From NCBI GenBank assembly GCA_036513895.1, contig DATBYF010000161.1:1-18065 (forward strand): DNA of 18,065 nucleotides, read 5' to 3'. Source of the stretch: Palsa-147 sp036513895. GTDB taxonomy: Bacteria > Acidobacteriota > Terriglobia > Acidiferrales > UBA7541. Below are positions 1 through 6,926 of this stretch, one piece after another. Below the pieces are notes generated by a model. That model did no database searches and had not been told where the DNA came from. It was given only the letters and a program-made list of their open reading frames with translations. A program made the translations under genes and the position numbers. The stretch's first letter is position 1. Each line of letters opens with the position of its first letter.

Positions 1-575
1 ACGAGTTCGACGGAGAGCAATTGCGCCTTTTGAGCGAGATTCTGTGCTCGCGTGTAGTCGGAAGCTTGCAAGGCTTCCCGTGCCTGCGTTATCCATCCTT
101 GAATCTTCTCTACCATTTCCTGCTGTGACGAGCTCAATTGGTGCGCGCCAGCCTGCTTTAAGTTCTTCTCCGCTTCATTGATGCTGTCATTCGTACGGTG
201 CTCAAATGCGGCCTGATCCGCTGGCGAGATTTGCGGAGAAATCTGCGGCGGCGCAGGGCGTGACGAAGGCTCGGCTGGCGCCCGATGCGCCGGGGGAGCC
301 GTGTGGGAGCTGTGGTCCGGAGGCGGCGCTGGCTGAGATGGCGTGATGTAGGCCAGTTCGAGGACGCCCGGCTCGGCCTGTCGCACGTCGGGCGGCGGTG
401 GAATCGCGATTTGCTGGCGTCTCGGGGGGACCGGCTTTGCGACCACCGCGTGGACAGTCTTGTGACCGCAACCGGACGTGCCGGCAAAGAGCAGCGAGGC
501 CACGGCTAGCAGTAACGGCGCACACCAACGCGCCGGAACGGCGAGACCGTAGCCGAATGGGAAATGGCTGGGCAC
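1..575 (-). CDS. Proline-rich predicted lipoprotein, C-terminus cut by window edge
   Basis: Reading the minus strand from a GTG at 575 gives an open frame of 191 codons that runs past position 1. The start sits directly after the TAA of the sensor kinase gene (ATG-TAA-GTG), and an AGGG-type ribosome site lies about 8 nt upstream, so the two genes are probably translationally coupled. Residues 1-35 form a signal peptide with a hydrophobic core (LLLAVASLLFAG), followed by TSGC with Cys36 as the likely lipidated cysteine. Residues of about 45-120 are rich in Pro, Ala and Ser. From about residue 125 the sequence becomes helical and charged (EAEKNLKQAG, QAREALQASDYTRAQNLAQKAQ), like a coiled coil or TPR-like repeat. 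I do not recognise a named family. It is probably a membrane-tethered periplasmic protein working with, or controlled by, the upstream two-component pair. The lipobox lacks the usual Leu at -3, so lipidation is likely but not certain. Confidence 0.75.
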   Translation of the reverse strand, partial: MPSHFPFGYGLAVPARWCAPLLLAVASLLFAGTSGCGHKTVHAVVAKPVPPRRQQIAIPPPPDVRQAEPGVLELAYITPSQPAPPPDHSSHTAPPAHRAPAEPSSRPAPPQISPQISPADQAAFEHRTNDSINEAEKNLKQAGAHQLSSSQQEMVEKIQGWITQAREALQASDYTRAQNLAQKAQLLSVEL

Positions 576-2477
576 TTACATTTTCCCTTGCGCGAACGGC
601 CTGGTGTAATCGCGCAGTTTCGGAACTGGAGTCTCGACGGAATGGCCGAGCGGCAACTCGATGGTGAAGGTGGTGCCCCGGCCAACCTCGGAGACGAATT
701 CTATCGAACCATTGTGCAGTTGTACAAATCGAAATGTGTTCGCCAAGCCGATGCCTGTGCCTCCGGGCCGCGTGGTGTAAAACAGCTGGAAAATTTTGTC
801 GCGATCTTCCGGGCTGATTCCTTTGCCTGTATCCGAGATGCGAATTTCCGCCATTTCACCGTTTTGCCGAAGAGAGACGGTGAGTTGTCCGCCCGGCGAC
901 ATGGCGTCGCATGCGTTCAAGATGAGATTGAGCAAGCCCTGGTGAATGAGCCGGCGGTCCATCCGGACGGTGGGAAATGCGCTGGGTATTTCTTTCACGA
1001 GAGCGGCACCGGCGCGAGCGATGGACGGGCGCGCGCTTTCAACGACTTCATTCAGCAGCGCTCCCACATCGGTTTCTTCGAGTTCAATCTCAACGGGCCG
1101 CGCGAAATCGAGGAAAGTTTTCACGGCGCGGTCGAGGCGATCGATCTCGTTGTCGAGCATATTGACCGCCTGCTGCGGCTCGGCGTCGGAGGAAATACTT
1201 CCCCTGAGTACCTCTAGCCACACGCGCATGGAATTCAGCGGGTTCTTCACTTCGTGGGCAACGCCGGCGGTAACCCGGCCGATAGCAGCCAGACGTTCGG
1301 AAACCTGCAACTGCGAGCCCAACCGCTCGTACGATTCGAGGTCACGAAGCGTGACCAGCGTCCCCATTTGCTCCCCTTTTTCGGAAATCGTCTGCGCACT
1401 TATTGCGATGCGCCGAGGGCCATTGGGGCTATCCAGCCGTACCTCGGCGGATTCCACCGGCTCGATGCGGTCGCCCTGCAGTCCGAGCGCATCGCGCATG
1501 GGATGGCCGTGGCTGAAGATTTCGCCCACGCGCCGGCCAAGTATCGTGCCGGGCATCACGCCGAGGAATTTTTCGAGCGAGGGGCTGCCGAGGACGCAGC
1601 GCCCATCTGCATTGAAAAGCAGGAGTCCGTCTTCCAGGCCCGACATGACCTGATCGAGGTTTTCGCGCAGTGTGCTGAAGACTTCGCGAACGTCACGCAG
1701 TTGTTTGCCGATATTGCTGATCTTCGTGCTGACCAAGCCCAATTCGTCGCCACGCGCCACGGGCGCAAAATCGAATTTACCGGCGGAGATCTGATCGAGT
1801 TGAGCGGTGATTTGCTCGAGAGGCGCAAGTCCGATATGGCTCAGAACAGCAGCGAGGAGCGTTGAAACCAGAACGGCGCCGAGCGCCACCAGGCCCGCGT
1901 TTTCGAGCCCCGGGAAAATCTGCTCGCGGAGAAGAATGGACGACATGCTAACGCGGACGTCGCCAAACGGAATCGAGCCAAGTTCAAAAGGAATTGAAAC
2001 TTCGTAGACGCGCGGCGGGCCGTACAGAATTTGCAGCTGCTCCAAAAAATTCGCTTTGACGAGCAATGATACGTTTGGCCGTTTTACAACTTCGTCGCCG
2101 CGCAACGTCGCGTCGCTCGATACCAGAATTTTCCCTTTTTGGTCGCTGATCGTAATTTCGTAAATCGTCGGCGAGTATCCCACTGCGGATTCGAGCAGGG
2201 TGTTTAGTGCGCTGCTGTTGTCGAGTGAATTCTGGACGTAGGCGCGCAGGTCGGCAGCGCTATCCGAATTAGGCGCTTCACCGTGCTCGGCGGAATCGGC
2301 CAACGCCTGCCGGCAACCGTCGAAGACTTGCTGCGCAACGAATCCGGCGCGTTCGTTCGCCTGCCGAATGACGATGTTCGTCAGGCGCGCCAAATACAGC
2401 CAGGATACGAGCGCGACCACCACCAGTACAACGAGGGAAGTCGTCAGCGTGAACTTAGTCTTAAGACTCAGTGGCAT
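576..2477 (-). CDS. Membrane-bound PAS sensor histidine kinase (NtrB/ZraS-like)
   Basis: This 633-residue kinase passes a signal to the response regulator encoded just upstream. TM1 lies at about residues 12-32, an extracytoplasmic sensor region at 33-192, TM2 at about 193-215 and a HAMP linker at about 216-268. A PAS domain spans about 273-380 (LEDGLLLFNADG). The HisKA H-box is VAHEVKNPLNSMR with phospho-acceptor His408. The ATPase domain shows the N-box (NLILNACDAM, Asn521), the G1 box (DTGKGI, from Asp549) and the G2 box (GGTGIGLA, 572-579). All catalytic motifs are intact. The ATG at 2477 overlaps the last 17 nt of the regulator gene, implying coupled translation. The stop abuts the GTG of the lipoprotein gene. 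The layout (two TMs, HAMP, PAS, HisKA of the NtrB type) matches kinases that pair with sigma-54 activators. The stimulus cannot be read from the sequence. Confidence 0.95.
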   Translation of the reverse strand: MPLSLKTKFTLTTSLVVLVVVALVSWLYLARLTNIVIRQANERAGFVAQQVFDGCRQALADSAEHGEAPNSDSAADLRAYVQNSLDNSSALNTLLESAVGYSPTIYEITISDQKGKILVSSDATLRGDEVVKRPNVSLLVKANFLEQLQILYGPPRVYEVSIPFELGSIPFGDVRVSMSSILLREQIFPGLENAGLVALGAVLVSTLLAAVLSHIGLAPLEQITAQLDQISAGKFDFAPVARGDELGLVSTKISNIGKQLRDVREVFSTLRENLDQVMSGLEDGLLLFNADGRCVLGSPSLEKFLGVMPGTILGRRVGEIFSHGHPMRDALGLQGDRIEPVESAEVRLDSPNGPRRIAISAQTISEKGEQMGTLVTLRDLESYERLGSQLQVSERLAAIGRVTAGVAHEVKNPLNSMRVWLEVLRGSISSDAEPQQAVNMLDNEIDRLDRAVKTFLDFARPVEIELEETDVGALLNEVVESARPSIARAGAALVKEIPSAFPTVRMDRRLIHQGLLNLILNACDAMSPGGQLTVSLRQNGEMAEIRISDTGKGISPEDRDKIFQLFYTTRPGGTGIGLANTFRFVQLHNGSIEFVSEVGRGTTFTIELPLGHSVETPVPKLRDYTRPFAQGKM

Positions 2478-3858
2478 TCTTCTGCAGCACTTCGTACTCT
2501 TTCAGTTTGTTGTGCAGGGTTTTGAGGCTGATCCCGAGCAATTCGGCCGCGCGGGTCTTGTTTTGGTTCGTGGCTGCAAGCGTTTGAAGAATGAGTTCGC
2601 GCTCCGCGGCGTCCACCGTAGTTCCCACCGGGAATCGCAGGCCCGAAAGCTCGGAAGATTCCGTCACTGGTGCGTGCCCGAAATCCGCGGGCAAATGCTG
2701 CCGGCCAATCGTGCCGCGGTCGCACGCAATCGCGGCGCGCTCGATTACGTTGCGCAGCTCGCGCACGTTCCCTGGCCAGGGATAGGACTTGAAAAGATCC
2801 ATCACTTCAGCGCCGATGCTGGCCACCTGCCGCCCGTGCTTGGCATTCACCTCTTTCAGCAGGTATTCCACTAGCCCGGGCAAATCCTCTTTGTGATCGC
2901 GCAGCGGCGGCAAATGAATGTGGAAGACGTTCAGCCGAAAATAGAGATCCTGGCGCAACTGGCCCTTGGAAACTGCTTGCTGCGGGTCTTTGTTCGTTGC
3001 GGCGAGCACGCGCACGTCTATTGGAGTTTCCGATTTGCTTCCGAGGCGCCGGACTTTATGGTCTTCGAGCACGCGCAAAAGCTTTGCCTGTGTAGGCGCG
3101 GGCATCTCGCCAATTTCGTCGAGAAGCAGCGTGCCGCCATCCGCCAATTCGAAGCAGCCGAGCCGCCGTTCCGCGGCGCCTGTGAATGCCCCGCGCTCGT
3201 GTCCGAAAATCTCGCTCTCCATCAGCGATTCAGGAATTGCCGAGCAGTTGATAGCGACGAATGGCCGCTCGGCACGCGGAGAGAGCTGGTGTATCGTTCG
3301 CGCCGCCATTTCTTTTCCGGAACCGGTTTCGCCGGTGATGAGCACCGATGCCGTCGAAGGCGCGGCCATTTCAATCTGGTGCATAATTTCCTGCATTGGC
3401 TTCGAGGCACCGACGAGGCTTCCCAATTTCCCGGCGTCGCGCAATTCGCGGGTAAGCGATGCGACGGCTCGTTGGTCGCGCAGCATGGCGACCAGACGAT
3501 CGAGCAGAGACTTCAATACCGGCGGCTTCAATGGCTTTTCGATATACCAAAACGCGCCGGATTCGATCGCTTGCACCACCCGCTCGTCGCTGCCGCGGCC
3601 AGTGATGATGATGACTGGGACTCCGTCTTTTTCCTGGCTGAGGCGCTCGAGCAATTCGATGCCGTTCATTCCCGGCAGCTCGACGTCCGCGAGAATTACG
3701 CCGGGCTGGAATTCTCCCATTCGCGCGAGAGCATCCTCACCGCTACCGACGCCGAGAACGTCGTAATTCCAGCGGTGTAGCAGCGCTTCGTAGCCTTTCC
3801 GCGCGTTTTCTTCATCCTCGACAATGAGGATGCGTAGAGGGGATATGTTCTCTGCCAT
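2461..3858 (-). CDS. NtrC-family sigma-54-dependent response regulator
   Basis: This is a three-domain enhancer-binding protein of 465 residues, numbered here from the ATG at 3858. The receiver domain (about 6-125) has the acidic pair E14/D15, phospho-acceptor Asp58 (ILADVELPGMNG), Thr86 and Lys108. The AAA+ domain (about 145-385) has Walker A GETGSGKE (from 176), the sigma-54-contacting GAFTGA loop (223-228), Walker B LLLDEIGE and the RQDLYFRLN arginine-finger region. A Fis-type helix-turn-helix ends the protein (NKTRAAELLGISLKTLHNKL). It should activate sigma-54 promoters when phosphorylated by the kinase that follows it. A TTG two codons upstream (3864) could also be the start. I prefer the ATG, although neither has a good ribosome site. 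A weak sigma-70-like promoter lies just upstream. Confidence 0.95.
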   Translation of the reverse strand: MAENISPLRILIVEDEENARKGYEALLHRWNYDVLGVGSGEDALARMGEFQPGVILADVELPGMNGIELLERLSQEKDGVPVIIITGRGSDERVVQAIESGAFWYIEKPLKPPVLKSLLDRLVAMLRDQRAVASLTRELRDAGKLGSLVGASKPMQEIMHQIEMAAPSTASVLITGETGSGKEMAARTIHQLSPRAERPFVAINCSAIPESLMESEIFGHERGAFTGAAERRLGCFELADGGTLLLDEIGEMPAPTQAKLLRVLEDHKVRRLGSKSETPIDVRVLAATNKDPQQAVSKGQLRQDLYFRLNVFHIHLPPLRDHKEDLPGLVEYLLKEVNAKHGRQVASIGAEVMDLFKSYPWPGNVRELRNVIERAAIACDRGTIGRQHLPADFGHAPVTESSELSGLRFPVGTTVDAAERELILQTLAATNQNKTRAAELLGISLKTLHNKLKEYEVLQKNATES

Positions 3859-3870
3859 GGTCAATTTTTG

Positions 3871-3899
3871 AATGTATCAGCAGAGAGCGGGAAAGCCAA
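3871..3899 (-). promoter_or_regulatory. Weak sigma-70-like promoter before regulator gene
   Basis: On the minus strand, TTGGCT (3899-3894) is separated by 17 nt from TACATT (3876-3871). Each hexamer matches consensus at four of six positions. The predicted transcript start would lie only a few bases before the ATG at 3858, giving a near-leaderless mRNA. The 113-bp gap between the upstream secreted-protein gene and this regulator has room for a promoter, but the match is modest. Confidence 0.25.
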
Positions 3900-3978
3900 G
3901 CCGAACGCGGCCGGACGTTCCGCCGGGAGAAGCAGAAAGTAGCGGGACTTGGGGCGTTCCGAGTGTCTAGGATTCGTG

Positions 3979-4665
3979 TTAGCGCCGTCCGGGCTCGATC
4001 GGACGCAACAGCTCAAGTTCGAGCTTGGTACCTTCGATCAGGTCAAGTTCCTGGCCGATGCCCGAAGCTGCTAGAAATCCGGCAACGCCTCCGACCGCGG
4101 CGGCCGCGGCTGCGCCTTTAGGCCCGCCCTTCACGGCTCCGGCGGACGCGCCGATTGCGGCTCCGGCTGCAGCCGCCTGAAATTCCCGCGCGCCTGTGCT
4201 AGTCCGCGCTTCGATTTCGCCTTCTTTGTTCTCGCCCGGTTTCACTGAATGCTCGCCTGGCACTTGCGTTACTTCCGCGACGATCGGCAGCGATCCGTTT
4301 GGAGTTTTAATGTCATCGAAGCTGAGCCAAATGCGCGCGCGGCCGGTGGTGCCTCCGGGCTCGACGCGGCTCACGTGGCCGCGCACTTCCGCTCCTCGCG
4401 GAATGAACGTGCCATCTGGCGCCGCCAGTGGATCGAGCGATCGCGTCACGAAACGCTCGCCCACCTTGGCATTTCTTGTGTTCAGATCTTTCTGCAACGC
4501 GACGAGAAATCGCGTCCCCGTGGGAATTTCCGAAGGCGTTTCGCTCGGTTGGCCCGTTGATTGAGTGGCGGATGAAGTCGCGGATTGCTGCTGCGCTCGA
4601 AGGCTAGCAGGCATTCCGAGCGCGCAAAGTAGAAAAGCCGGCATGCAGAACGCTAGGTTTCGCAT
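3979..4665 (-). CDS. Secreted TrbI-like protein with C-terminal glycine zipper
   Basis: This is a 228-residue exported protein. I chose the ATG at 4665 because GGAGG lies five bases upstream. It is followed at once by a signal peptide with a probable cut after LRA (residue 24). The frame stays open upstream to 4782, but that extension would bury the signal peptide. A low-complexity Ser/Thr/Gln/Pro linker (25-47) leads to a beta-rich segment (about 48-140: GTRFLVALQKDLNTRNAKVG, FIPRGAEVRGHVSRVEPGG). This resembles the TrbI/VirB10-like domain seen in many non-conjugative acidobacterial proteins. Residues of about 163-203 are Ala/Gly-rich with GxxxG-type spacing (a glycine zipper), which can insert in or pack against a membrane. 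No conjugation genes are nearby, so a role in the cell envelope is more likely than in a type IV secretion system. Its function is unknown. Confidence 0.75.
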   Translation of the reverse strand: MRNLAFCMPAFLLCALGMPASLRAQQQSATSSATQSTGQPSETPSEIPTGTRFLVALQKDLNTRNAKVGERFVTRSLDPLAAPDGTFIPRGAEVRGHVSRVEPGGTTGRARIWLSFDDIKTPNGSLPIVAEVTQVPGEHSVKPGENKEGEIEARTSTGAREFQAAAAGAAIGASAGAVKGGPKGAAAAAAVGGVAGFLAASGIGQELDLIEGTKLELELLRPIEPGRR

Positions 4666-4670
4666 AAATT

Positions 4671-4675
4671 CCTCC
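4671..4675 (-). promoter_or_regulatory. Ribosome binding site that fixes the 4665 start
   Basis: The minus strand reads GGAGG-AATTT-ATG. This near-perfect Shine-Dalgarno with a 5-nt spacer supports the ATG at 4665 over the in-frame ATG at 4677, whose own codons it overlaps, and over the further upstream starts. Confidence 0.75.
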
Positions 4676-5031
4676 ATGACACGCTGCGTTACAGGCGATG
4701 AATTCGGCTCTTCAGTCTGCCGCTTCCACGCCGGTAGAAAAGCCGACAGGAAATCAGATGCAGCTTGATGCAATCGTGTCACTTCACGGATCTCAGAAGA
4801 GGCTAGGATTCCTGAGTCACACGCACGTTACGTTGTGCAGTCGAGTGACAGCAGCATGTTTCAGGATCGACTCTATAATTCGTCTTAAATGGCACGCCGC
4901 AGCCGGAATTCATTTCGAGATCGTTCCAGAAGTTCCGAAATGGTCCGCGGGCAAGTTCCGAGCGCATCTGGCTTCGAATCACCTCGTTCCGCGGACTCCG
5001 TAGTATTCCTGATTGTTAGTAACTCCGAATT

Positions 5032-5045
5032 GGGAATACATTCCC
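5032..5045. promoter_or_regulatory. Inverted repeat GGGAAT-AC-ATTCCC, candidate activator site
   Basis: The arms are perfect 6-bp inverted repeats with a 2-bp centre. The site lies about 70-83 bp upstream of the -24 element of the sigma-54-like promoter at 5113. That distance is typical of upstream activating sites for NtrC-type proteins. The bound protein is unknown; autoregulation by the downstream regulator is the simplest guess. Confidence 0.35.
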
Positions 5046-5112
5046 TGTCCGCGGGATGAGCGACAACCGCGCTAAGTCTTTCTCACTCTGCCAACTGCGG
5101 TGATTTCCTGAA

Positions 5113-5129
5113 TTGGTTCGCGGCGTGCA
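5113..5129 (+). promoter_or_regulatory. Sigma-54-like promoter before second NtrC-type regulator
   Basis: TTGGTTCGCGGCGTGCA has the invariant GG (5115-5116) and GC (5127-5128) separated by exactly 10 nt, with TTGG at -24 and TGCA at -12. The predicted start near 5140 gives a leader of about 39 nt to the TTG codon at 5179. GG-N10-GC alone is common in GC-rich DNA, and the -24 flank is TTCG rather than the consensus CACG. The placement is good. Confidence 0.45.
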
Positions 5130-5178
5130 ATCAGATTGGTCTTTTGCTGGACGATATAGGTAAAGGGGGAGTGCCGAA

Positions 5179-6579
5179 TTGAACGCGAGTGCCGATACGA
5201 TTGCGCTGTCCGAGCGCCGAGCGACGGTCGAAATCCTGGTAGTTGACGATGAAGACGCCACGCGGCGCTTGTGTTGCGACGTTGCCACTGAAGCCGGATA
5301 TAAGGCGTTGGCCGTCCCAACGACCGAGAAAGCCCTGGAAGTCCTCGACGAAGAGCCGGTGGACATTGTGCTTACGGATCTGCGCGTGCCGCAACTCGGG
5401 GGAATCGAGCTGCTCAAACGAATTCGCGAGCATTACACGGAGACGGCGGTGATTGTGCTTACGCAGTACGGCACGATTGATACTGCGGTGGAAGCCACGC
5501 GCCTGGGCGCCGCGGATTACGTTACAAAACCTTTCCGCATTGATGACTTACGCAGCAAGCTCAAGCGGCTGGTGCGTACTCTCGAAATGGACAACGAGAA
5601 TCGCGTCCTTCGCGAGCAATTGCGCACACGGCAGGATTTCGGCGGGCTCATCGGGTTTTCACAGAAGATGCAGCGGGTCTACAAGTTGATTGAAAAAGTC
5701 AGCAAACACAACTATCCGGTATTGGTGCTGGGGGAGAGCGGCACAGGCAAGGAACTCGTCGCACGCTCAATTCACTATATGGGCGCGCGCCAGAACAAGC
5801 CGTTCGTGCCGGTGGATTGCTCGGCGCTCACGCCGACGTTGATCGAATCGGAGCTATTCGGTTATGTGAAGGGCGCGTTCACCGGCGCCGTGCAGAACAA
5901 GCAAGGCCTGCTTGAAGCGGCCGACAGCGGCTCGCTTTTTCTCGACGAAATCGGCGACCTGCCGATTGACTTGCAGGCCAAGCTGCTGCGAGCCTTGCAA
6001 GAGCGCGAAATCAGGCCCGTCGGATCCAACGAGCGCGTTGCCATTTCCGCGCGAGTTATCGCCGCGACGAATCGCGACCTCGAAGGCGCGGTCCGCAACG
6101 GTTCGTTTCGCCAGGACCTTTTTTTCCGGTTAAACGTGGTACAAATCAAATTGCCGCCATTGCGCGAGCGTAAGACGGATATTCCTCTGCTGGTGAATTC
6201 ATTTCTCGAGAAATTCACCCAGACCGGAGCCCGGATTCATACCATTTCGAGCGATGCGATGGCGCGCCTGGTCGCCTATGACTGGCCGGGCAACGTTCGC
6301 GAACTTGAAAATGCAATCGAACGTGCGGTGGCGCTCAGCTCTGGGCCGATTCTACAAATCGCCGACCTGCCATCAAATCTTCAGTTCGGTACCTCCGATC
6401 GCTTTCCGGAAAAGGACGAAGTAATGCCTCTGGAGGAGCTTGAGCGGCGAGCCATTCTTCGCGCGCTTCGCGAATCCGGCGGCGACAAGCTTGCCGCTGC
6501 GCGGTTGCTCGGCATCGGCAAAACCACGCTGTACCGCAAGCTCAAACAGTACGAAGCGCAATCGCTCCGCGAGAATTGA
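5179..6579 (+). CDS. NtrC-family sigma-54-dependent response regulator (second)
   Basis: This 466-residue enhancer-binding protein has a receiver domain at about 17-135 with acidic D23/D24, phospho-acceptor Asp67 (IVLTDLRVPQLGG), Thr95 and Lys117. The AAA+ domain (about 155-395) shows Walker A GESGTGKE (185-192), GAFTGA (232-237), Walker B LFLDEIGD (253-260) and RQDLFFRLN. A Fis-type helix-turn-helix closes the protein (GDKLAAARLLGIGKTTLYRK). The start is a TTG at 5179 with a GGGGGA ribosome site about 9 nt upstream. No ATG occurs before the receiver begins, so a non-ATG start is required. No cognate kinase is fused or overlapping; the hybrid kinase downstream is the natural candidate partner. 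The receiver has LTDLRVP instead of the commoner LxDxxMP, a conservative change. Confidence 0.93.
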   Translation: MNASADTIALSERRATVEILVVDDEDATRRLCCDVATEAGYKALAVPTTEKALEVLDEEPVDIVLTDLRVPQLGGIELLKRIREHYTETAVIVLTQYGTIDTAVEATRLGAADYVTKPFRIDDLRSKLKRLVRTLEMDNENRVLREQLRTRQDFGGLIGFSQKMQRVYKLIEKVSKHNYPVLVLGESGTGKELVARSIHYMGARQNKPFVPVDCSALTPTLIESELFGYVKGAFTGAVQNKQGLLEAADSGSLFLDEIGDLPIDLQAKLLRALQEREIRPVGSNERVAISARVIAATNRDLEGAVRNGSFRQDLFFRLNVVQIKLPPLRERKTDIPLLVNSFLEKFTQTGARIHTISSDAMARLVAYDWPGNVRELENAIERAVALSSGPILQIADLPSNLQFGTSDRFPEKDEVMPLEELERRAILRALRESGGDKLAAARLLGIGKTTLYRKLKQYEAQSLREN

Positions 6580-6732
6580 TCGCACCGGAACGAACAGCTC
6601 TTTTCACGTTCGAAGTACGGGTTTGTGCGAGCAGTTTCGATGTCCTCCGCATTTCCTGTAATGAACTTCAGCAGGCCTAGGGTTTCGAAGCGGGAATTTG
6701 ACGAGGGATTTTCCGCGACCCCATCTTTCCAT

Positions 6733-6751
6733 GTAGCTGATTACAAGCTAC
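6733..6751. repeat. Inverted repeat GTAGCT-N7-AGCTAC upstream of promoter
   Basis: Perfect 6-bp arms (6733-6738 and 6746-6751) flank a 7-nt spacer. The element ends 16 bp before the sigma-54-like promoter begins at 6768. This is too close for a classical enhancer, but suitable for a repressor or a DNA-bending protein. There is no T-run, so it is unlikely to be a terminator of the upstream regulator gene. Confidence 0.35.
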
Positions 6752-6767
6752 TTATCTTCCTGCTAGC

Positions 6768-6784
6768 TTGGTCAGGATTTTGCA
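6768..6784 (+). promoter_or_regulatory. Sigma-54-like promoter before small peptide and hybrid kinase
   Basis: TTGGTCAGGATTTTGCA matches the -24/-12 pattern well. It has TTGG with the GG at 6770-6771, exactly 10 nt, then GC at 6782-6783 inside TTTTGCA, which is close to the ideal TTGCA -12 element. Transcription would begin near 6795. That leaves about 10 nt before the small ORF's ATG (6805) and about 130 nt before the kinase ATG (6927). The sigma-54 activator gene ends 188 bp upstream, which fits control of this unit by that protein. Confidence 0.55.
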
Positions 6785-6804
6785 GTAATACGCGCGAGGT
6801 TTCT

Positions 6805-6918
6805 ATGACGCACAACTCGCGCGCAATTCGCAGCACGGCCCGTCGCGTTTTCGAATACGTCATCACCATCTCGATCGCCCTGCTTTGCAGCTACGGAATC
6901 GTCAACGTCCGGTGGTAA
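6805..6918 (+). CDS. 37-residue single-pass membrane peptide, unknown
   Basis: The ATG at 6805 has GAGG six bases upstream (6796-6799) and the frame closes with TAA at 6916-6918. The N-terminal half is basic (five Arg in the first 14 residues), followed by a hydrophobic stretch at about residues 15-34 (VFEYVITISIALLCSYGIV), then a short VRW tail. The positive-inside rule predicts an N-in, C-out single membrane helix. The next gene's ATG lies only 8 nt after this stop, so the two would be co-transcribed and probably translationally coupled. The hybrid kinase that follows has no membrane segment, so this peptide could serve as its membrane partner or sensor; that is inference. No family is recognised. 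The frame is open further upstream to 6625, but that part shows no coding character. Confidence 0.5.
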   Translation: MTHNSRAIRSTARRVFEYVITISIALLCSYGIVNVRW

Positions 6919-6926
6919 CTCGACCT

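Larger units (their letters stand above)
4666..5112. other. Divergent intergenic region with short repeats
   Basis: No convincing gene lies between the divergent starts at 4665 and 5179. The segment holds four GTTCC motifs (4923, 4932, 4955, 4986). Two of them sit in an 8-bp direct repeat AGTTCCGA (4931-4938 and 4954-4961, 23 bp apart). TCCGCGG occurs three times (4944, 4988, 5048). There is a perfect TATAAT hexamer at 4874-4879 without a matching -35. The density of short repeats upstream of a sigma-54-like promoter is what one expects of activator sites, but none matches a known operator. Confidence 0.4.

Noticed and set aside
2893..3780. Long plus-strand open frames opposite the first regulator gene (also 2966-3766)
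   Set aside because: They lie antisense to a clear NtrC-type gene, give no recognisable domains, and follow from the GC-biased codon use of the real gene.
4666..4782. N-terminal extension of the TrbI-like protein to 4782
   Set aside because: It would place about 39 residues before a clear signal peptide, and the GGAGG at 4671-4675 points to the ATG at 4665.
4889..5059. 56-codon plus-strand ORF just after a TATAAT hexamer
   Set aside because: There is no ribosome site, the composition is Ser/Arg-rich and unlike real proteins, there is no -35 element, and it overlaps the likely regulatory repeats. It looks like a chance open frame.
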